A stretch of DNA of 36,359 nt from an uncultured Planctomycetales bacterium (GCA_903926465.1 CAIYJE010000075.1:1-36359); one strand, 5' to 3'. Positions 24,822-33,353 are shown, counted from the stretch's first letter. A program made the numbers and translations. The notes: generated by a model from the sequence alone, not told the origin.

Positions 24822-25147
24822 ATATCGTCTTTCTTTAGGAACAAAAGGGGAGGGCTGGTCGTCGACTCCCGACCTAGGTGATCAGGTCATGGAATCAATC
24901 CTCAATCGTGAAAGATAGTGGGATTAGCCAATTGAGGCAAGCGTGGCCTGATTCTGACCCGCCGTGTTGGGCGGTCCCTTGACGTCCCTGGCGCGCGGGG
25001 GTGAGACTGATTACCGCACTGAAGCCTGATTTACACGGTTCGACTGGTCCAGTTTCTGAGCCTATTTGGGACCAGACTGGTCGATCCTTTCTGAAACTTG
25101 AAGGCTGGTCCCAGTTCAAAGGGTGCCCGGCAGGAGCCTGTTAAGAA
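24822..25147. promoter_or_regulatory. Divergent spacer between two oxidoreductase genes with CTGGTCC repeats
   Basis: No gene is supported in these 326 bases. CTGGTCC occurs at 25044-25050 and 25105-25111 and in reverse (GGACCAG) at 25069-25075, giving inverted pairs; with one extra base the 25068-25075/25105-25112 pair is 8 bp. This is a plausible regulator-binding array for the two divergent genes. No clear -35/-10 pair was identified. Confidence 0.3.
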
Positions 25148-26275
25148 ATGTCGGTGTCGATTCGACCAACTTCGGGTCCGGTTCGTGTGGGAATTATTGG
25201 TGCCGGCGCAGTGAGTGATTACCATCACGTGCCTGGTTTGCGTCTCGATCCTCGCGCACGCTTGGTGGCTGCCTGCGATTCCAGCCCAGAGTTGCTCGAA
25301 AAGCGAAGGCAGGAGTGGGGGCTGGAGAAGGTCACTACCAGCTTCGAAGAGATCTGTGCCGATCCCGGCATCGATGCCGTGGTGATTGCCACCCCGAACT
25401 TCACCCACAAAGAGATTGCCATCGCGGCGGCCAAGCATGGCAAGCACGTGATGTGCGAGAAGCCGCTTGGCCTCAACGCTGGCGAAGTGGCGGAAATGCT
25501 GCACGCCTGTCAGGCCGCCAAGGTTGTGCACATGACCGCGTTCACCTACCGGTTTGCACCGGCCATGCGCTACCTTCGCCACCTGCTAAAGTCTGGTGCG
25601 CTCGGAACGCCTCGGCACTTCCGTTCACAGCGGTTTCTTGACCTGCCGGAAACGAGCTGGGGCTGGAGGCAGTACAAGCACCTGGCCGGCGCGGGCGACC
25701 TGTTCGATATGACGATCCACCGGATCGACTTCGCCATCGACCTGCTTGGCCCCATCGACAAAATTAGCGGTGCGGTGGCAACGTTTGCGGCCCGTGATAA
25801 AACGGCCACGGGCGAATCTTGCCCCCCGTCCGAGGTTGATGACTGGTCGGCCCTTATTGGCCTGTTCCGCTCTGGAGCAACCGGGGTGTGGGAAGGGACA
25901 ACCCTTTCCAAGGGCTACAAGCTCAACGGCTTCGGGCATGAATGGGCCGAGGTCACCGGTACCGAGGCGTCTGCCGTGTACAGAATGCACGAGCCGAACA
26001 CCTTGTTACTGGGCAAGTACGGTGGCGACCTGGAACCAATCCCCGTCCCTCTGGAATTTCTGACCCCGCCGGGAAGCCCCCGCAAACCGCATGAAGGGGT
26101 TGCGGCCACCGTGTTCCGTTACGACCTGGTATGGGAGTTCATCTCGGCCATTGTGGAACAGCGCAATGCGGTGCCCAGCTTTGCTGATGGTCTCAATTCC
26201 CAGGTGGTGGCCGATGCCGTGCTCGACTCGTTCGACAAGGGGAGCTGGGTAACCCTGCCCGATCCCGTATCCTGA
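25148..26275 (+). CDS. Gfo/Idh/MocA-family NAD(P)-dependent oxidoreductase
   Basis: This 375-residue protein is a canonical member of the family, whose members oxidise or reduce sugars, inositols and related polyols. The Rossmann motif is VGIIGAGAVSDYHH at residues 14-27. The catalytic CEKPL is at 103-107 (K105, P106), and the substrate-side motif GAGDLFDMTIHRIDF supplies D186 and H190. All the residues missing from its divergent neighbour are therefore present here. The ATG at 25148 is preceded by GGAG, somewhat distant at 12 bases, and AAGAA. It ends just before a double hairpin and a strong intrinsic terminator, so it is probably transcribed alone. The substrate cannot be assigned; a shared pathway with the divergent homologue is inference. 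Confidence 0.93.
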   Translation: MSVSIRPTSGPVRVGIIGAGAVSDYHHVPGLRLDPRARLVAACDSSPELLEKRRQEWGLEKVTTSFEEICADPGIDAVVIATPNFTHKEIAIAAAKHGKHVMCEKPLGLNAGEVAEMLHACQAAKVVHMTAFTYRFAPAMRYLRHLLKSGALGTPRHFRSQRFLDLPETSWGWRQYKHLAGAGDLFDMTIHRIDFAIDLLGPIDKISGAVATFAARDKTATGESCPPSEVDDWSALIGLFRSGATGVWEGTTLSKGYKLNGFGHEWAEVTGTEASAVYRMHEPNTLLLGKYGGDLEPIPVPLEFLTPPGSPRKPHEGVAATVFRYDLVWEFISAIVEQRNAVPSFADGLNSQVVADAVLDSFDKGSWVTLPDPVS

Positions 26276-26287
26276 AGCGGCCAGATT

Positions 26288-26305
26288 CCAGGCGAAGACG
26301 CCTGG
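26288..26305 (+). terminator. Small hairpin before the main terminator
   Basis: CCAGGCG (26288-26294) pairs perfectly with CGCCTGG (26299-26305) around an AAGA loop, only 13 bases after the oxidoreductase stop. A run of T follows at 26323-26328 after a gap, so alone it is a weak terminator; it may protect the mRNA 3' end. Confidence 0.4.
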
Positions 26306-26333
26306 CCCTGCGAACTTTGAACTTTTTTGAGCG

Positions 26334-26367
26334 GGCCAGCGAGAGACCGTCTCGCTGGCCTTTTTTT
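26334..26367 (+). terminator. Strong rho-independent terminator
   Basis: An 11-bp perfect stem (GGCCAGCGAGA with TCTCGCTGGCC) around a GACCG loop is followed directly by seven T residues at 26361-26367. This is a textbook intrinsic terminator for the Gfo/Idh/MocA gene and separates it from mnmG. Confidence 0.95.
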
Positions 26368-26504
26368 GACCTGGGGTCAGGTTCTGTGGGTTGAGGCCCA
26401 CTCAGCACGTGACGGTTTTTGTACAATGCTCGCGTCCGGCGGGGCCACTTGAAATCGTTCGGTGGCCACCCGGTGACCAGGCCTGAACATCTGGCGTGAG
26501 CAAC

Positions 26505-28373
26505 ATGTCGAAATCCCGTCCCGATCCCTACGTCTACGATGTTGTTGTGATTGGCGCTGGCCATGCGGGAATTGAGGCGGCTGTAGCCGCCGCACGCATG
26601 GGCTGCCGGACTGCGCTGCTGACCTTGAATGCCGATAGCGTTGGCCAGATGAGCTGCAACCCGGCAATTGGGGGGGTGGCCAAGGGGCAGATTGTCAGAG
26701 AAATTGATGCGCTGGGAGGAGTCATGGGGCTCATCACCGACGCCACCGGGATTCAGTTTCGCATGCTGAACCGGGGCAAGGGTCCGGCCATGCACAGTCC
26801 TCGCGCCCAGTGCGACAAGAAAGCCTATCAGTTTTTTGCCAAGCATCTGGTTGAACAGCAAGTCAACCTGACCCTGCGCCAGGAGATGGTTGAGGGGATT
26901 GAGGCGGCGGGCGGGAAGGTGCAGGGGGTCAGGGTACGGGGTGGAGCGGTTTACAAGGCACGAACGGTGGTTGTGACCACGGGCACATTTCTTCAGGCCC
27001 TGATGCATACGGGCGAGACCAAGACGGAAGGCGGGCGGGCCGGCGACGTTTCGGCGGTCGGGCTTTCCGGCAGCCTTCGAGAACTTGGGTTCGAGCTGCG
27101 CCGGTTCAAAACCGGAACGCCACCGCGGCTCAATGGGCGAACCATCAACTTTGCAGTTCTGGAAGAACAGCCGGGGGATGAAACGCCGGTCCCGTTCTCG
27201 TTCATGAACCGGGAGATTCTTCAGACTCAGTTGCCGTGCCATATCACGTTCACGAACCCCGAAGTTCACGACCTGATTCGCCAGAATATTCACAGGGCAC
27301 CCATGTATTCTGGGCAGATCGAGGGAACTGGGCCCCGGTACTGTCCATCGATTGAAGACAAGATCGTGCGCTTTTCTGACCGCCCGCAGCACCAGATCTT
27401 TCTGGAGCCAGAGGGCAGGCTGACCTGTGAGTATTACTGCAACGGCATTTCGACCAGCCTGCCACGGGATGTGCAAGAAGCGATTATCCCCTTGATTCCT
27501 GGCCTGGAGCAGGCGGAGATCATCCGGTTTGGGTATGCGGTGGAATACGATTTTGCCCCACCCACCCAGCTTGACTCGTCTTTGCAAACCAAAAACATTG
27601 CCGGCCTCTATTTTGCGGGCCAGATCAACGGAACTACCGGCTACGAAGAAGCTGGGGCCCAGGGAATTGTGGCTGGAATCAACGCCGCTCGACTGGCTCT
27701 GGGCCTGGAGCCGGTGGTCATCGATCGAGCCCATGCCTACATCGGCGTTCTGATTGACGATCTGGTGACCCGTGGGGTGGACGAACCTTACCGCATGTTT
27801 ACCAGCCGGGCGGAATATCGGCTCCAACTCCGCCACGACAATGCCGACCTGCGTCTGACCCCGCTAGGACGTCAAATTGGCCTGGTAGATGACGCTCGAT
27901 GGTCCAAATACGAACAACATGCCCAGCGCATGGATTCGCTTCGTCACCTCGTACGCACAACGCGCGAACTCGGTGAAACCCTGGAGCAGAAGTTGCGACG
28001 CGCTGAGACCACCTGGCAAGACCTGACCCCGCTCTGTCCGGCCCTGGAAGAACTTCTGGAAGATCCCTCGTCTGCAGAGCAAGTGCTTATCGAAATCCGC
28101 TACAGCGGATACATTGCGCGGCAGGATGCGCAGATCGAGAAGTTTCGGAGGTTAGAGAACAAGTACATTCCCGTTGAGCTAGATTATGGCACAATCCCGC
28201 ACCTCCGAAAGGAGGCAAGCGAGAAGCTGGGTAGGGTGCAGCCCCGTTCGATTGGGCAGGCAGCACGAATTTCCGGCATCAGCCCCGCAGACGTCGCCAC
28301 ACTCCTGGTTTACCTGAAACAGGGGAACCGCCCGGACGTGCCTGGTAAATCCAGCCCAAACCCCGTTGATTAA
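26505..28373 (+). CDS. mnmG: tRNA uridine 5-carboxymethylaminomethyl modification enzyme MnmG (GidA)
   Basis: MnmG works with MnmE to install carboxymethylaminomethyl groups on uridine 34 of certain tRNAs, using FAD, NADH and a folate methylene donor, in the cytoplasm. The 622 residues match the usual 620-630. The FAD motif VVVIGAGHAGIEAA lies near residues 13-26, followed by the signature QMSCNPAIGGVAKGQIVREIDALGG. The second signature, GTFLQALMHTGETKTEGGRAGD, is present near residue 155, as is GPRYCPSIEDKIVRF. The C-terminal helical domain with EYRLQLRHDNADLRLTP and a final helical bundle is intact. I choose ATG 26505 rather than the in-frame GTG at 26496. It is a single gene after a strong terminator; MnmE is not in the window. 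Confidence 0.97.
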   Translation: MSKSRPDPYVYDVVVIGAGHAGIEAAVAAARMGCRTALLTLNADSVGQMSCNPAIGGVAKGQIVREIDALGGVMGLITDATGIQFRMLNRGKGPAMHSPRAQCDKKAYQFFAKHLVEQQVNLTLRQEMVEGIEAAGGKVQGVRVRGGAVYKARTVVVTTGTFLQALMHTGETKTEGGRAGDVSAVGLSGSLRELGFELRRFKTGTPPRLNGRTINFAVLEEQPGDETPVPFSFMNREILQTQLPCHITFTNPEVHDLIRQNIHRAPMYSGQIEGTGPRYCPSIEDKIVRFSDRPQHQIFLEPEGRLTCEYYCNGISTSLPRDVQEAIIPLIPGLEQAEIIRFGYAVEYDFAPPTQLDSSLQTKNIAGLYFAGQINGTTGYEEAGAQGIVAGINAARLALGLEPVVIDRAHAYIGVLIDDLVTRGVDEPYRMFTSRAEYRLQLRHDNADLRLTPLGRQIGLVDDARWSKYEQHAQRMDSLRHLVRTTRELGETLEQKLRRAETTWQDLTPLCPALEELLEDPSSAEQVLIEIRYSGYIARQDAQIEKFRRLENKYIPVELDYGTIPHLRKEASEKLGRVQPRSIGQAARISGISPADVATLLVYLKQGNRPDVPGKSSPNPVD

Positions 28374-28741
28374 CCAGCAGCCTGAATTTATGGCTCTCTG
28401 AAGCCCGTGGACTACGCTCCCTACGTGTTGTTCTTTGCCGGTATCTCTTGTGGAGTCCCCGTTTTCTTCCAGGCTTGCTTTAACCAATTGACAGAATCGA
28501 TTCAGGTCTTATAATTCCTATTGTCGTTAAGATCGGGAAGATCGACAGAATCGTGAAAATTTGTGGTCTGGTCGGCCTTTAACAACCGGGCGATTCACTC
28601 ATCTTGGGTGGTTTCTCGGAGAGGCGGTCCGGCGAGTTTCACGGATGAAGTGGCGTTTGATTTCTTGGGAGAGTCTCACCAAGGCTCTTGAGAACCAAAG
28701 AGATCAGGCGAACGAGCTTGAGAGATGGGGTGCTGCCGACC
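28374..28741 (+). promoter_or_regulatory. Long leader region before the response regulator
   Basis: No gene is supported in these 368 bases. The region contains the consensus promoter at 28488-28515 (listed separately), from which a leader of about 220 bases would run to the ATG at 28742. GACAGAATCG occurs twice as a direct repeat, at 28490-28499 across the -35 element and at 28544-28553 about 20-30 bases into the transcript. That spacing suggests a repressor or autoregulatory site. No riboswitch class is recognised. Confidence 0.45.
28488..28515 (+). promoter_or_regulatory. Perfect consensus sigma-70-type promoter
   Basis: TTGACA at 28488-28493 and TATAAT at 28510-28515 match both consensus hexamers exactly, with a 16-base spacer. 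Transcription would begin near 28522. It should drive the response regulator at 28742 and, past a hairpin, the histidine kinase. Such an exact match is rare in a moderately GC-rich genome. Confidence 0.8.
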
Positions 28742-29323
28742 ATGAAGACTGTGTTCACAACCGGTGAAGCCGCGAAAATTTGCAAGGTTAGCCAACAAAC
28801 CATTATTCGCTGCTTCGACTCGGGCCAGTTGAAAGGGTTTCGGGTACCTGGCTCGCGATTCAGACGGATTCCACGTGATTCTTTGTTCCGCTTCATGAAA
28901 GAGAACAGCATCCCGACCGATGCGCTGGAAAGCGGTCGTCGTGGTGTTTTGGTGGTTGATGATGATCCGGCCGTTGTCGAGTTGATCAGTGACGTGCTGG
29001 GCCGCGATGGTCGATTTGAGATCAAATCGGTTAATAACGGTTTCGGTGCCGGCATGATTGCCAAAGAGTATCACCCGGATTTAATCATCCTGGACGTGAT
29101 GCTGCCCGATATCAATGGTAAGGCTGTTTGCGAGTTGATCCGTTCTGATTCAACCATGTCTGACATCAAGATCATTTGCATCTCGGGGATGGTTGAAGAG
29201 GATAAGATCAAGGAGCTACGTGAGTCTGGAGCCGACGATTTCATGCACAAGCCAATCGATATCGATGAGCTTTTGCGTCGAGTCTGTCGTCAGCTCGATC
29301 TCGAAGCGCCTTCATCCTCCTGA
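28742..29323 (+). CDS. Response regulator with N-terminal MerR/excisionase-type DNA-binding domain
   Basis: This 193-residue protein places the DNA-binding domain before the receiver, the reverse of the usual order. Residues 3-55 (TVFTTGEAAKICKVSQQTIIRCFDSGQLKGFRVPGS) form a winged helix of the MerR/excisionase type. Residues about 67-185 are a CheY-like receiver: acidic pocket D73-D75, phosphorylation site D118 in LIILDVMLPD, the switch residue in IICISGM, and the lysine in HKPIDIDELLRR. The ATG at 28742 begins the conserved domain; a more distant in-frame start at 28688 adds an unlikely basic leader. It sits 46 bases before a histidine kinase on the same strand, which is its likely partner. 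Its targets are unknown. Confidence 0.92.
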   Translation: MKTVFTTGEAAKICKVSQQTIIRCFDSGQLKGFRVPGSRFRRIPRDSLFRFMKENSIPTDALESGRRGVLVVDDDPAVVELISDVLGRDGRFEIKSVNNGFGAGMIAKEYHPDLIILDVMLPDINGKAVCELIRSDSTMSDIKIICISGMVEEDKIKELRESGADDFMHKPIDIDELLRRVCRQLDLEAPSSS

Positions 29324-29329
29324 AATCGA

Positions 29330-29361
29330 GACACTGCCGAACTGGCAGTGTCAGATTTTTT
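29330..29361 (+). terminator. Terminator-like hairpin between regulator and kinase genes
   Basis: A 9-bp perfect stem (GACACTGCC at 29330-29338 with GGCAGTGTC at 29344-29352) has a GAACT loop and is followed by six T residues at 29356-29361. It starts seven bases after the regulator stop and ends nine bases before the kinase ATG. It probably stops most transcripts, so the kinase is made at a lower level or from its own promoter. Confidence 0.8.
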
Positions 29362-29369
29362 GCGGGTGA

Positions 29370-31370
29370 ATGAGCGGATGGGTGGGAAGGAGCCTCAACC
29401 CAGTGCGTGGAAGCACAGCAGCTCGGTTCAGCGACCCGCGGCTGGACACACCTCGCGCTCTCACGCTCCTCCCTGGCTTGCCGCTGAGACCGGCCACAGT
29501 CTGGGCCGGTCTGAAAGCTGCGTCTGACCCTGCAGACTTGCTCGTCTCTGGTCTTCCGGAGATGAACCTGCAGGGGTGTTGCCTGTCTGACCCTGGCTGG
29601 CTGCTTGCCAGGGTTAGTTCTGGCCCTGCATCGTCTGATATCCAACTGATCAGCGAGCGAACGTGGTGGCGAACTCGATCGCCCGAATTCATTCGTGGGC
29701 TTGATCGCCTTGCACGCTGGTCTGGGGCTGTGGCCTGGACAATGCGATTGCGGCTTGGATTGGACCTGTCTGAGGCCAAGGCCGAAGAGATTGCGCAAAT
29801 TGCCTGGCTCGCGCCGCTGGGTCTTTGGGCCATGGCCGCGGTTGATCCTCAACTGCTTCCTGGCTGGCTAGACTGCCGCACGGCCGAGTCTCGCCGTGGT
29901 TGGGAAGAGCAACACCTTGGCGAGCGTTTGAAATGGCTGGGCCGCAATCTCGCCGATCGCTGGCAGGTTTCTCCAGCGGTTGCCGCGGCAGCCTGGCTTT
30001 TTACGGACCATACCCGTTTGGGCCAGGTTGGAATTGCTGCCGAGCACCGATTATTGCTTGAAGCTTGGTCTTCCGCCTGCGACTGGGTGGCGCAGACCCC
30101 GTTGGCCCTTTCTGGCCCACGTCTTCTGGGGCAGGTGCCAGACCCTTCAGAAATTCGCTCCTGGATGGCTGGGCTGCAGGCCGCCTCGCCAACCTCTTTC
30201 ATGGCATACGAGCCTGGCGAGCGTGAAGCCGTGCTCATGAGGGCGTTTGCTCGCAAACTGGCCCAACCATCCGTTCAAGTGTCGATCCGGCCTGACTGGA
30301 AGTTGGTGGCAACTCAGATCGTTTCCCGGCATACACTTTCTGACGTCAAAGGCATGGCTCTGGAACTAGAGCAGGCGCTGCTGGCTTGGCCTGGAGTGCG
30401 GGCGGTTCGGATTCAGGATAAGGCAATAGCTGAACTTCGAGCGGCCGGCGATGAAGCGCCAGACCTTTTGCTCCCCTTACCGGATGCCAATCAGCCCAGA
30501 TTCTGGCTCTCGGTCTGGTATTCCGAGCGAGATCCAAGTTCGGAAGCAGCCCCGGTAGCGGCCGACCAGATTGAGTGGCTCAAGTGCTGGGCGCGGTGGG
30601 TGCGTGAACTGGATCAGTTGCGGGCGCTTTCTCAGACGTTAATGGACGCGGCGGGCGATGATCTGGAAGATACGCCCGAGTTGCTCAACGCAATGGGGCA
30701 ATTTGCGGCCGGGGCTGGCCATGAACTGAATAATCCCCTGGCGGTCATCATGGGGCGTGCCCAACTGCTCCTCTCCAGGCTAGAAGATCCCGAGGCTCAG
30801 CGCTCCTTGCGCATCATCATTGGTCAATCGCAGCGTGCGCACCGGATGTTGCGAGACCTGATGTATTACGCACAGCCCACAGCGGCTCGCCCCCGCTCCT
30901 GCGTTCCCGAAGAAGTGGTCAGGCGCGGCCTGGAAGATCTGCGGCCCGAGGCTGACGCCCGTGGCGTAGCCCTGCAATTCACAATGCCGGCCGGGGTTCG
31001 GGTGGCGGTTTCGTCGATCGATCCCGATCAGTTGCGGCTCACTCTGGATGCGCTGGTGCGGAATGCCATGGAGGCCTCGGCCCCTTCCACGGCCGTTCTG
31101 GTGCGAATTCAGCGGCGGGGAGAATGGCTGAAGCTGGAAGTTCGAGACCAGGGGCGAGGATTGCGGGCCGACGAAGGCCACCATCTGCTGAATCCGCTCT
31201 ATTCGGGCCGGCAGGCTGGGCGCGGGCTGGGGCTTGGTCTTCCTCGGCTGGCGCGGATGCTCAATGAGATTGGCGGAACGCTGGTGTGGTCTAGCAGGCC
31301 AGGTGGCGGGGCCAGGTTCGAGGTTCAGTTGCCTCTGATTCTTGCCACCACAGCCGAGACGAAAATCTGA
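29370..31370 (+). CDS. Sensor histidine kinase with divergent N-terminal domain
   Basis: The 666-residue product is a soluble histidine kinase; no membrane helices or signal peptide are seen. The HisKA domain begins near residue 440 with the H box FAAGAGHELNNPLAVIMGRAQ (phospho-acceptor H451). The HATPase domain follows with N box LVRNAMEAS, G1 box VRDQGRGL and G2 box GRGLGLGLPRLARML, all intact. The first 300 residues have no clear family; a helical stretch, about 105-220, with GLDRLARWSGAVAWTMRLRLG and WLAPLGLWAMAAVDP, vaguely resembles an HDOD domain with degraded motifs. Residues about 320-420 may be a GAF-like sensor region. The ATG at 29370 lies close behind the regulator's terminator hairpin and has no strong ribosome site. 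It likely phosphorylates the preceding response regulator. Confidence 0.88.
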   Translation: MSGWVGRSLNPVRGSTAARFSDPRLDTPRALTLLPGLPLRPATVWAGLKAASDPADLLVSGLPEMNLQGCCLSDPGWLLARVSSGPASSDIQLISERTWWRTRSPEFIRGLDRLARWSGAVAWTMRLRLGLDLSEAKAEEIAQIAWLAPLGLWAMAAVDPQLLPGWLDCRTAESRRGWEEQHLGERLKWLGRNLADRWQVSPAVAAAAWLFTDHTRLGQVGIAAEHRLLLEAWSSACDWVAQTPLALSGPRLLGQVPDPSEIRSWMAGLQAASPTSFMAYEPGEREAVLMRAFARKLAQPSVQVSIRPDWKLVATQIVSRHTLSDVKGMALELEQALLAWPGVRAVRIQDKAIAELRAAGDEAPDLLLPLPDANQPRFWLSVWYSERDPSSEAAPVAADQIEWLKCWARWVRELDQLRALSQTLMDAAGDDLEDTPELLNAMGQFAAGAGHELNNPLAVIMGRAQLLLSRLEDPEAQRSLRIIIGQSQRAHRMLRDLMYYAQPTAARPRSCVPEEVVRRGLEDLRPEADARGVALQFTMPAGVRVAVSSIDPDQLRLTLDALVRNAMEASAPSTAVLVRIQRRGEWLKLEVRDQGRGLRADEGHHLLNPLYSGRQAGRGLGLGLPRLARMLNEIGGTLVWSSRPGGGARFEVQLPLILATTAETKI

Positions 31371-31501
31371 TGGATCGTTTCCTGGGGCCTCTGGCTGTTT
31401 GGCCTGGAGTCTCGCAGCCAACGATTCCCTCTGTTTAGAATTGTTGAAATTGCCCTGATGGTGATTTCTCAAGATCCAGCACGCCTCCCCTGGGGAACGC
31501 A

Positions 31502-32686
31502 ATGCCCTTCACTGCCTGGAAGAACCGTCTGGAAAATCGCCGAGACTGGGTGAAACGGCTGGTTGCGGCCGGCGTGGCCGCGCAATCGAGCTTGGTGATT
31601 GGTCGTTTTTCCAGGGCCGATGATTCGCCGCAGACCGGTCTGATCGTGCGTGGAGATCGTCCCCTCAATCTGGAAACTCCGCTCGAAGCCCTGGATGGTT
31701 GGCTCACGCCGCTCGACCAGTTCTTTGTCAGGAGCCACTTCGGCCCTCCAGCCGTTGGGCTAGGCCCCTGGTCAATTCAGGTTGGTGGGCTGGTCAAGAA
31801 GCCACTCGAACTTCGGATCGATTCTGATCCGACTTCGGATCCGTTCGCTCGCACCACGGTTCATGCGGTGCTGCAATGCGCTGGGAATGGCCGTGCGTTG
31901 TTTGAGCCAACCGTTCCGGGGGTTGGCTGGGAAACCGGTGCGGTTGGGCATGGGCAGTGGACCGGGTACCCGTTGCGAGAGGTTCTGGAAGCTGCCGGGG
32001 TTCAACAGAACGCCGCTCATGTTCATTTCTATGGGGCAGACGCTTCGCCTCATCCTAAAACCCCCGCGTTCATCCGCAGCTTGCCGCTGGATCGGGCGCT
32101 TGCGGCTAGCACCATTTTGGCCACGCACCAGAACGGCCAGCCGTTGCCTGTGCTACACGGTGGCCCGGCGCGGCTTGTGGTTCCCGGCTGGACGGGCAAC
32201 CACTGGATGAAATGGGTTCGCTCAATTTTGATTTCGGATTCAGAAGCGCCTGGGTTTTATCAGCGAACCGGGTACAAGATGCCCAAGACGCCGGTCCCTC
32301 CTGGAGAGACGCCCAAGCCCGAAGATTTGGTCCCGGTTACCGAACTCAACGTGAAGTCACTCATTACTGCGCCGGGGGCGGGCCACGTGCTGAAGGCGGG
32401 CGAACAGGTGGTTCGCGGGGTTGCCTGGACCGGCCAGGCAACGGTGAACGCGGTCGAAGTTTCTATGGATGGCGGCCCCTGGTTGGCCGCCGAGTTGATT
32501 CGCAACCCCTATTTCTATAGCTGGCGGCAGTGGACGTTTGCCTGGCGAGCGGAGCCTGGCCGTCACTCAATCCGGGCGCGTGCCAGTGACGATGCTGGCA
32601 ACGTGCAGCCCGAGAAGACCCCCTGGAACAAGAGCGGCTACTTGTGGAACGGGATTCAGACGGTGGATGTGGAGGTGGGTTCGTGA
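31502..32686 (+). CDS. Sulfite oxidase family molybdoenzyme, sulfite dehydrogenase catalytic subunit-like
   Basis: This 394-residue periplasmic molybdoenzyme is related to SorA/SoxC. The substrate is probably sulfite, oxidised to sulfate with electrons passed to cytochrome c. A Tat signal is visible at residues 12-20 (NRRDWVKRL). The molybdenum ligand is C126 in VLQCAGNGRALFEP, the pterin-binding region includes ARLVVPGWTGNHWMKWVRSI, and the C-terminal Mo-co dimerisation domain begins near residue 290 (GVAWTGQATVNAVEVSMDGGPW) and ends GYLWNGIQTVDVEV. No heme b5 domain is fused. The ATG at 31502 follows GGGGAA. Its stop overlaps the GTG of a diheme cytochrome gene by four bases, which supports a catalytic/electron-acceptor pair. 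Other oxidised substrates cannot be excluded. Confidence 0.92.
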   Translation: MPFTAWKNRLENRRDWVKRLVAAGVAAQSSLVIGRFSRADDSPQTGLIVRGDRPLNLETPLEALDGWLTPLDQFFVRSHFGPPAVGLGPWSIQVGGLVKKPLELRIDSDPTSDPFARTTVHAVLQCAGNGRALFEPTVPGVGWETGAVGHGQWTGYPLREVLEAAGVQQNAAHVHFYGADASPHPKTPAFIRSLPLDRALAASTILATHQNGQPLPVLHGGPARLVVPGWTGNHWMKWVRSILISDSEAPGFYQRTGYKMPKTPVPPGETPKPEDLVPVTELNVKSLITAPGAGHVLKAGEQVVRGVAWTGQATVNAVEVSMDGGPWLAAELIRNPYFYSWRQWTFAWRAEPGRHSIRARASDDAGNVQPEKTPWNKSGYLWNGIQTVDVEVGS

Positions 32687-33330
32687 GTCATGCTCAACGA
32701 GGCTTGCGTTTTGGTGTGGTTCTGGCGGCTCTGGGCCTACCCGGTTTGGCTTGGGCAACACGTCATTCCACGCCTGAAACCGTGGCCCAATCGGCGACCG
32801 TGAACGATGATGACGCCGTGGCGCTGGGCCAGCTTTTGTATACCAACGATTGCCTGATGTGTCATGGGTCAGGAATCGTGGAGCAGCAGCATCTCAATCC
32901 CACCCAGTGGAAGGCTGAAATTCAGAAAATGATTGGCCTGGGCGCAACCTTAGCTCCTGAAGACGTGGCCCCGATTCAGGCCTATCTGGAAGCAAGTTTT
33001 GGTCCCAGCCATGCGCCAAAACTGGTCCGCATCTCCAAGCCCGTCATCCAGCGTGTAGCTCCTGAACCGCTGCCTCAAACGGTTGCCGGGCAGGGCCAGC
33101 GGTTATTCGCCGAGCAGTGTGCCAAGTGCCATGGAGTTGATGCGCGTGGCGGTGAACCGGGTCAGAATCTGGTGGAAACCCCGGTCTTGATGACCCTCGA
33201 ACCATTCCGCAAGGTGATTAGCCAAGGCAGGCGCAAAATGCCTGGCTTCCAGGAAGTCCTCAAAGAGAGTGATGCCGACCAGATTCTGGCCTGGCTGCGT
33301 ACCTTGAACTACAACCCCGCCGGCCTGTAG
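32683..33330 (+). CDS. Diheme cytochrome c, partner of the sulfite oxidase-like enzyme
   Basis: The 215-residue product is a secreted cytochrome c with two heme sites: CLMCH at residues 57-61 and CAKCH at 146-150. A distal methionine for the second heme is likely in RRKMPGF near residue 190. The start is GTG at 32683, inside the upstream stop (GTGA), with GGAGGT at 32671-32676 as a strong ribosome site; it gives a clean signal peptide, LRFGVVLAALGLPGLAWA. A further in-frame ATG at 32644 lies inside the preceding gene and is unlikely. SorB of proteobacteria is a monoheme cytochrome, so this diheme form is a variant arrangement. It probably takes electrons from the molybdoenzyme and passes them to a terminal oxidase. 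Confidence 0.92.
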   Translation: MSHAQRGLRFGVVLAALGLPGLAWATRHSTPETVAQSATVNDDDAVALGQLLYTNDCLMCHGSGIVEQQHLNPTQWKAEIQKMIGLGATLAPEDVAPIQAYLEASFGPSHAPKLVRISKPVIQRVAPEPLPQTVAGQGQRLFAEQCAKCHGVDARGGEPGQNLVETPVLMTLEPFRKVISQGRRKMPGFQEVLKESDADQILAWLRTLNYNPAGL

Positions 33331-33353
33331 ATTTCAGCTCGCGCTGAGAAATA

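Noticed and set aside
24897-24913. CTCAATCGTGAA, similar to an arm of the palindromic family
   Set aside because: Only about 11 bases match and there is no opposite arm nearby; probably chance. GTGAACCGC near 20022 was set aside for the same reason.
26193-27836. Long minus-strand open frame opposite mnmG (547 codons)
   Set aside because: It lies antisense to clearly recognisable mnmG and the end of the oxidoreductase gene, has low-complexity, arginine/histidine-rich content and no domain; an artefact of GC-rich codon use.
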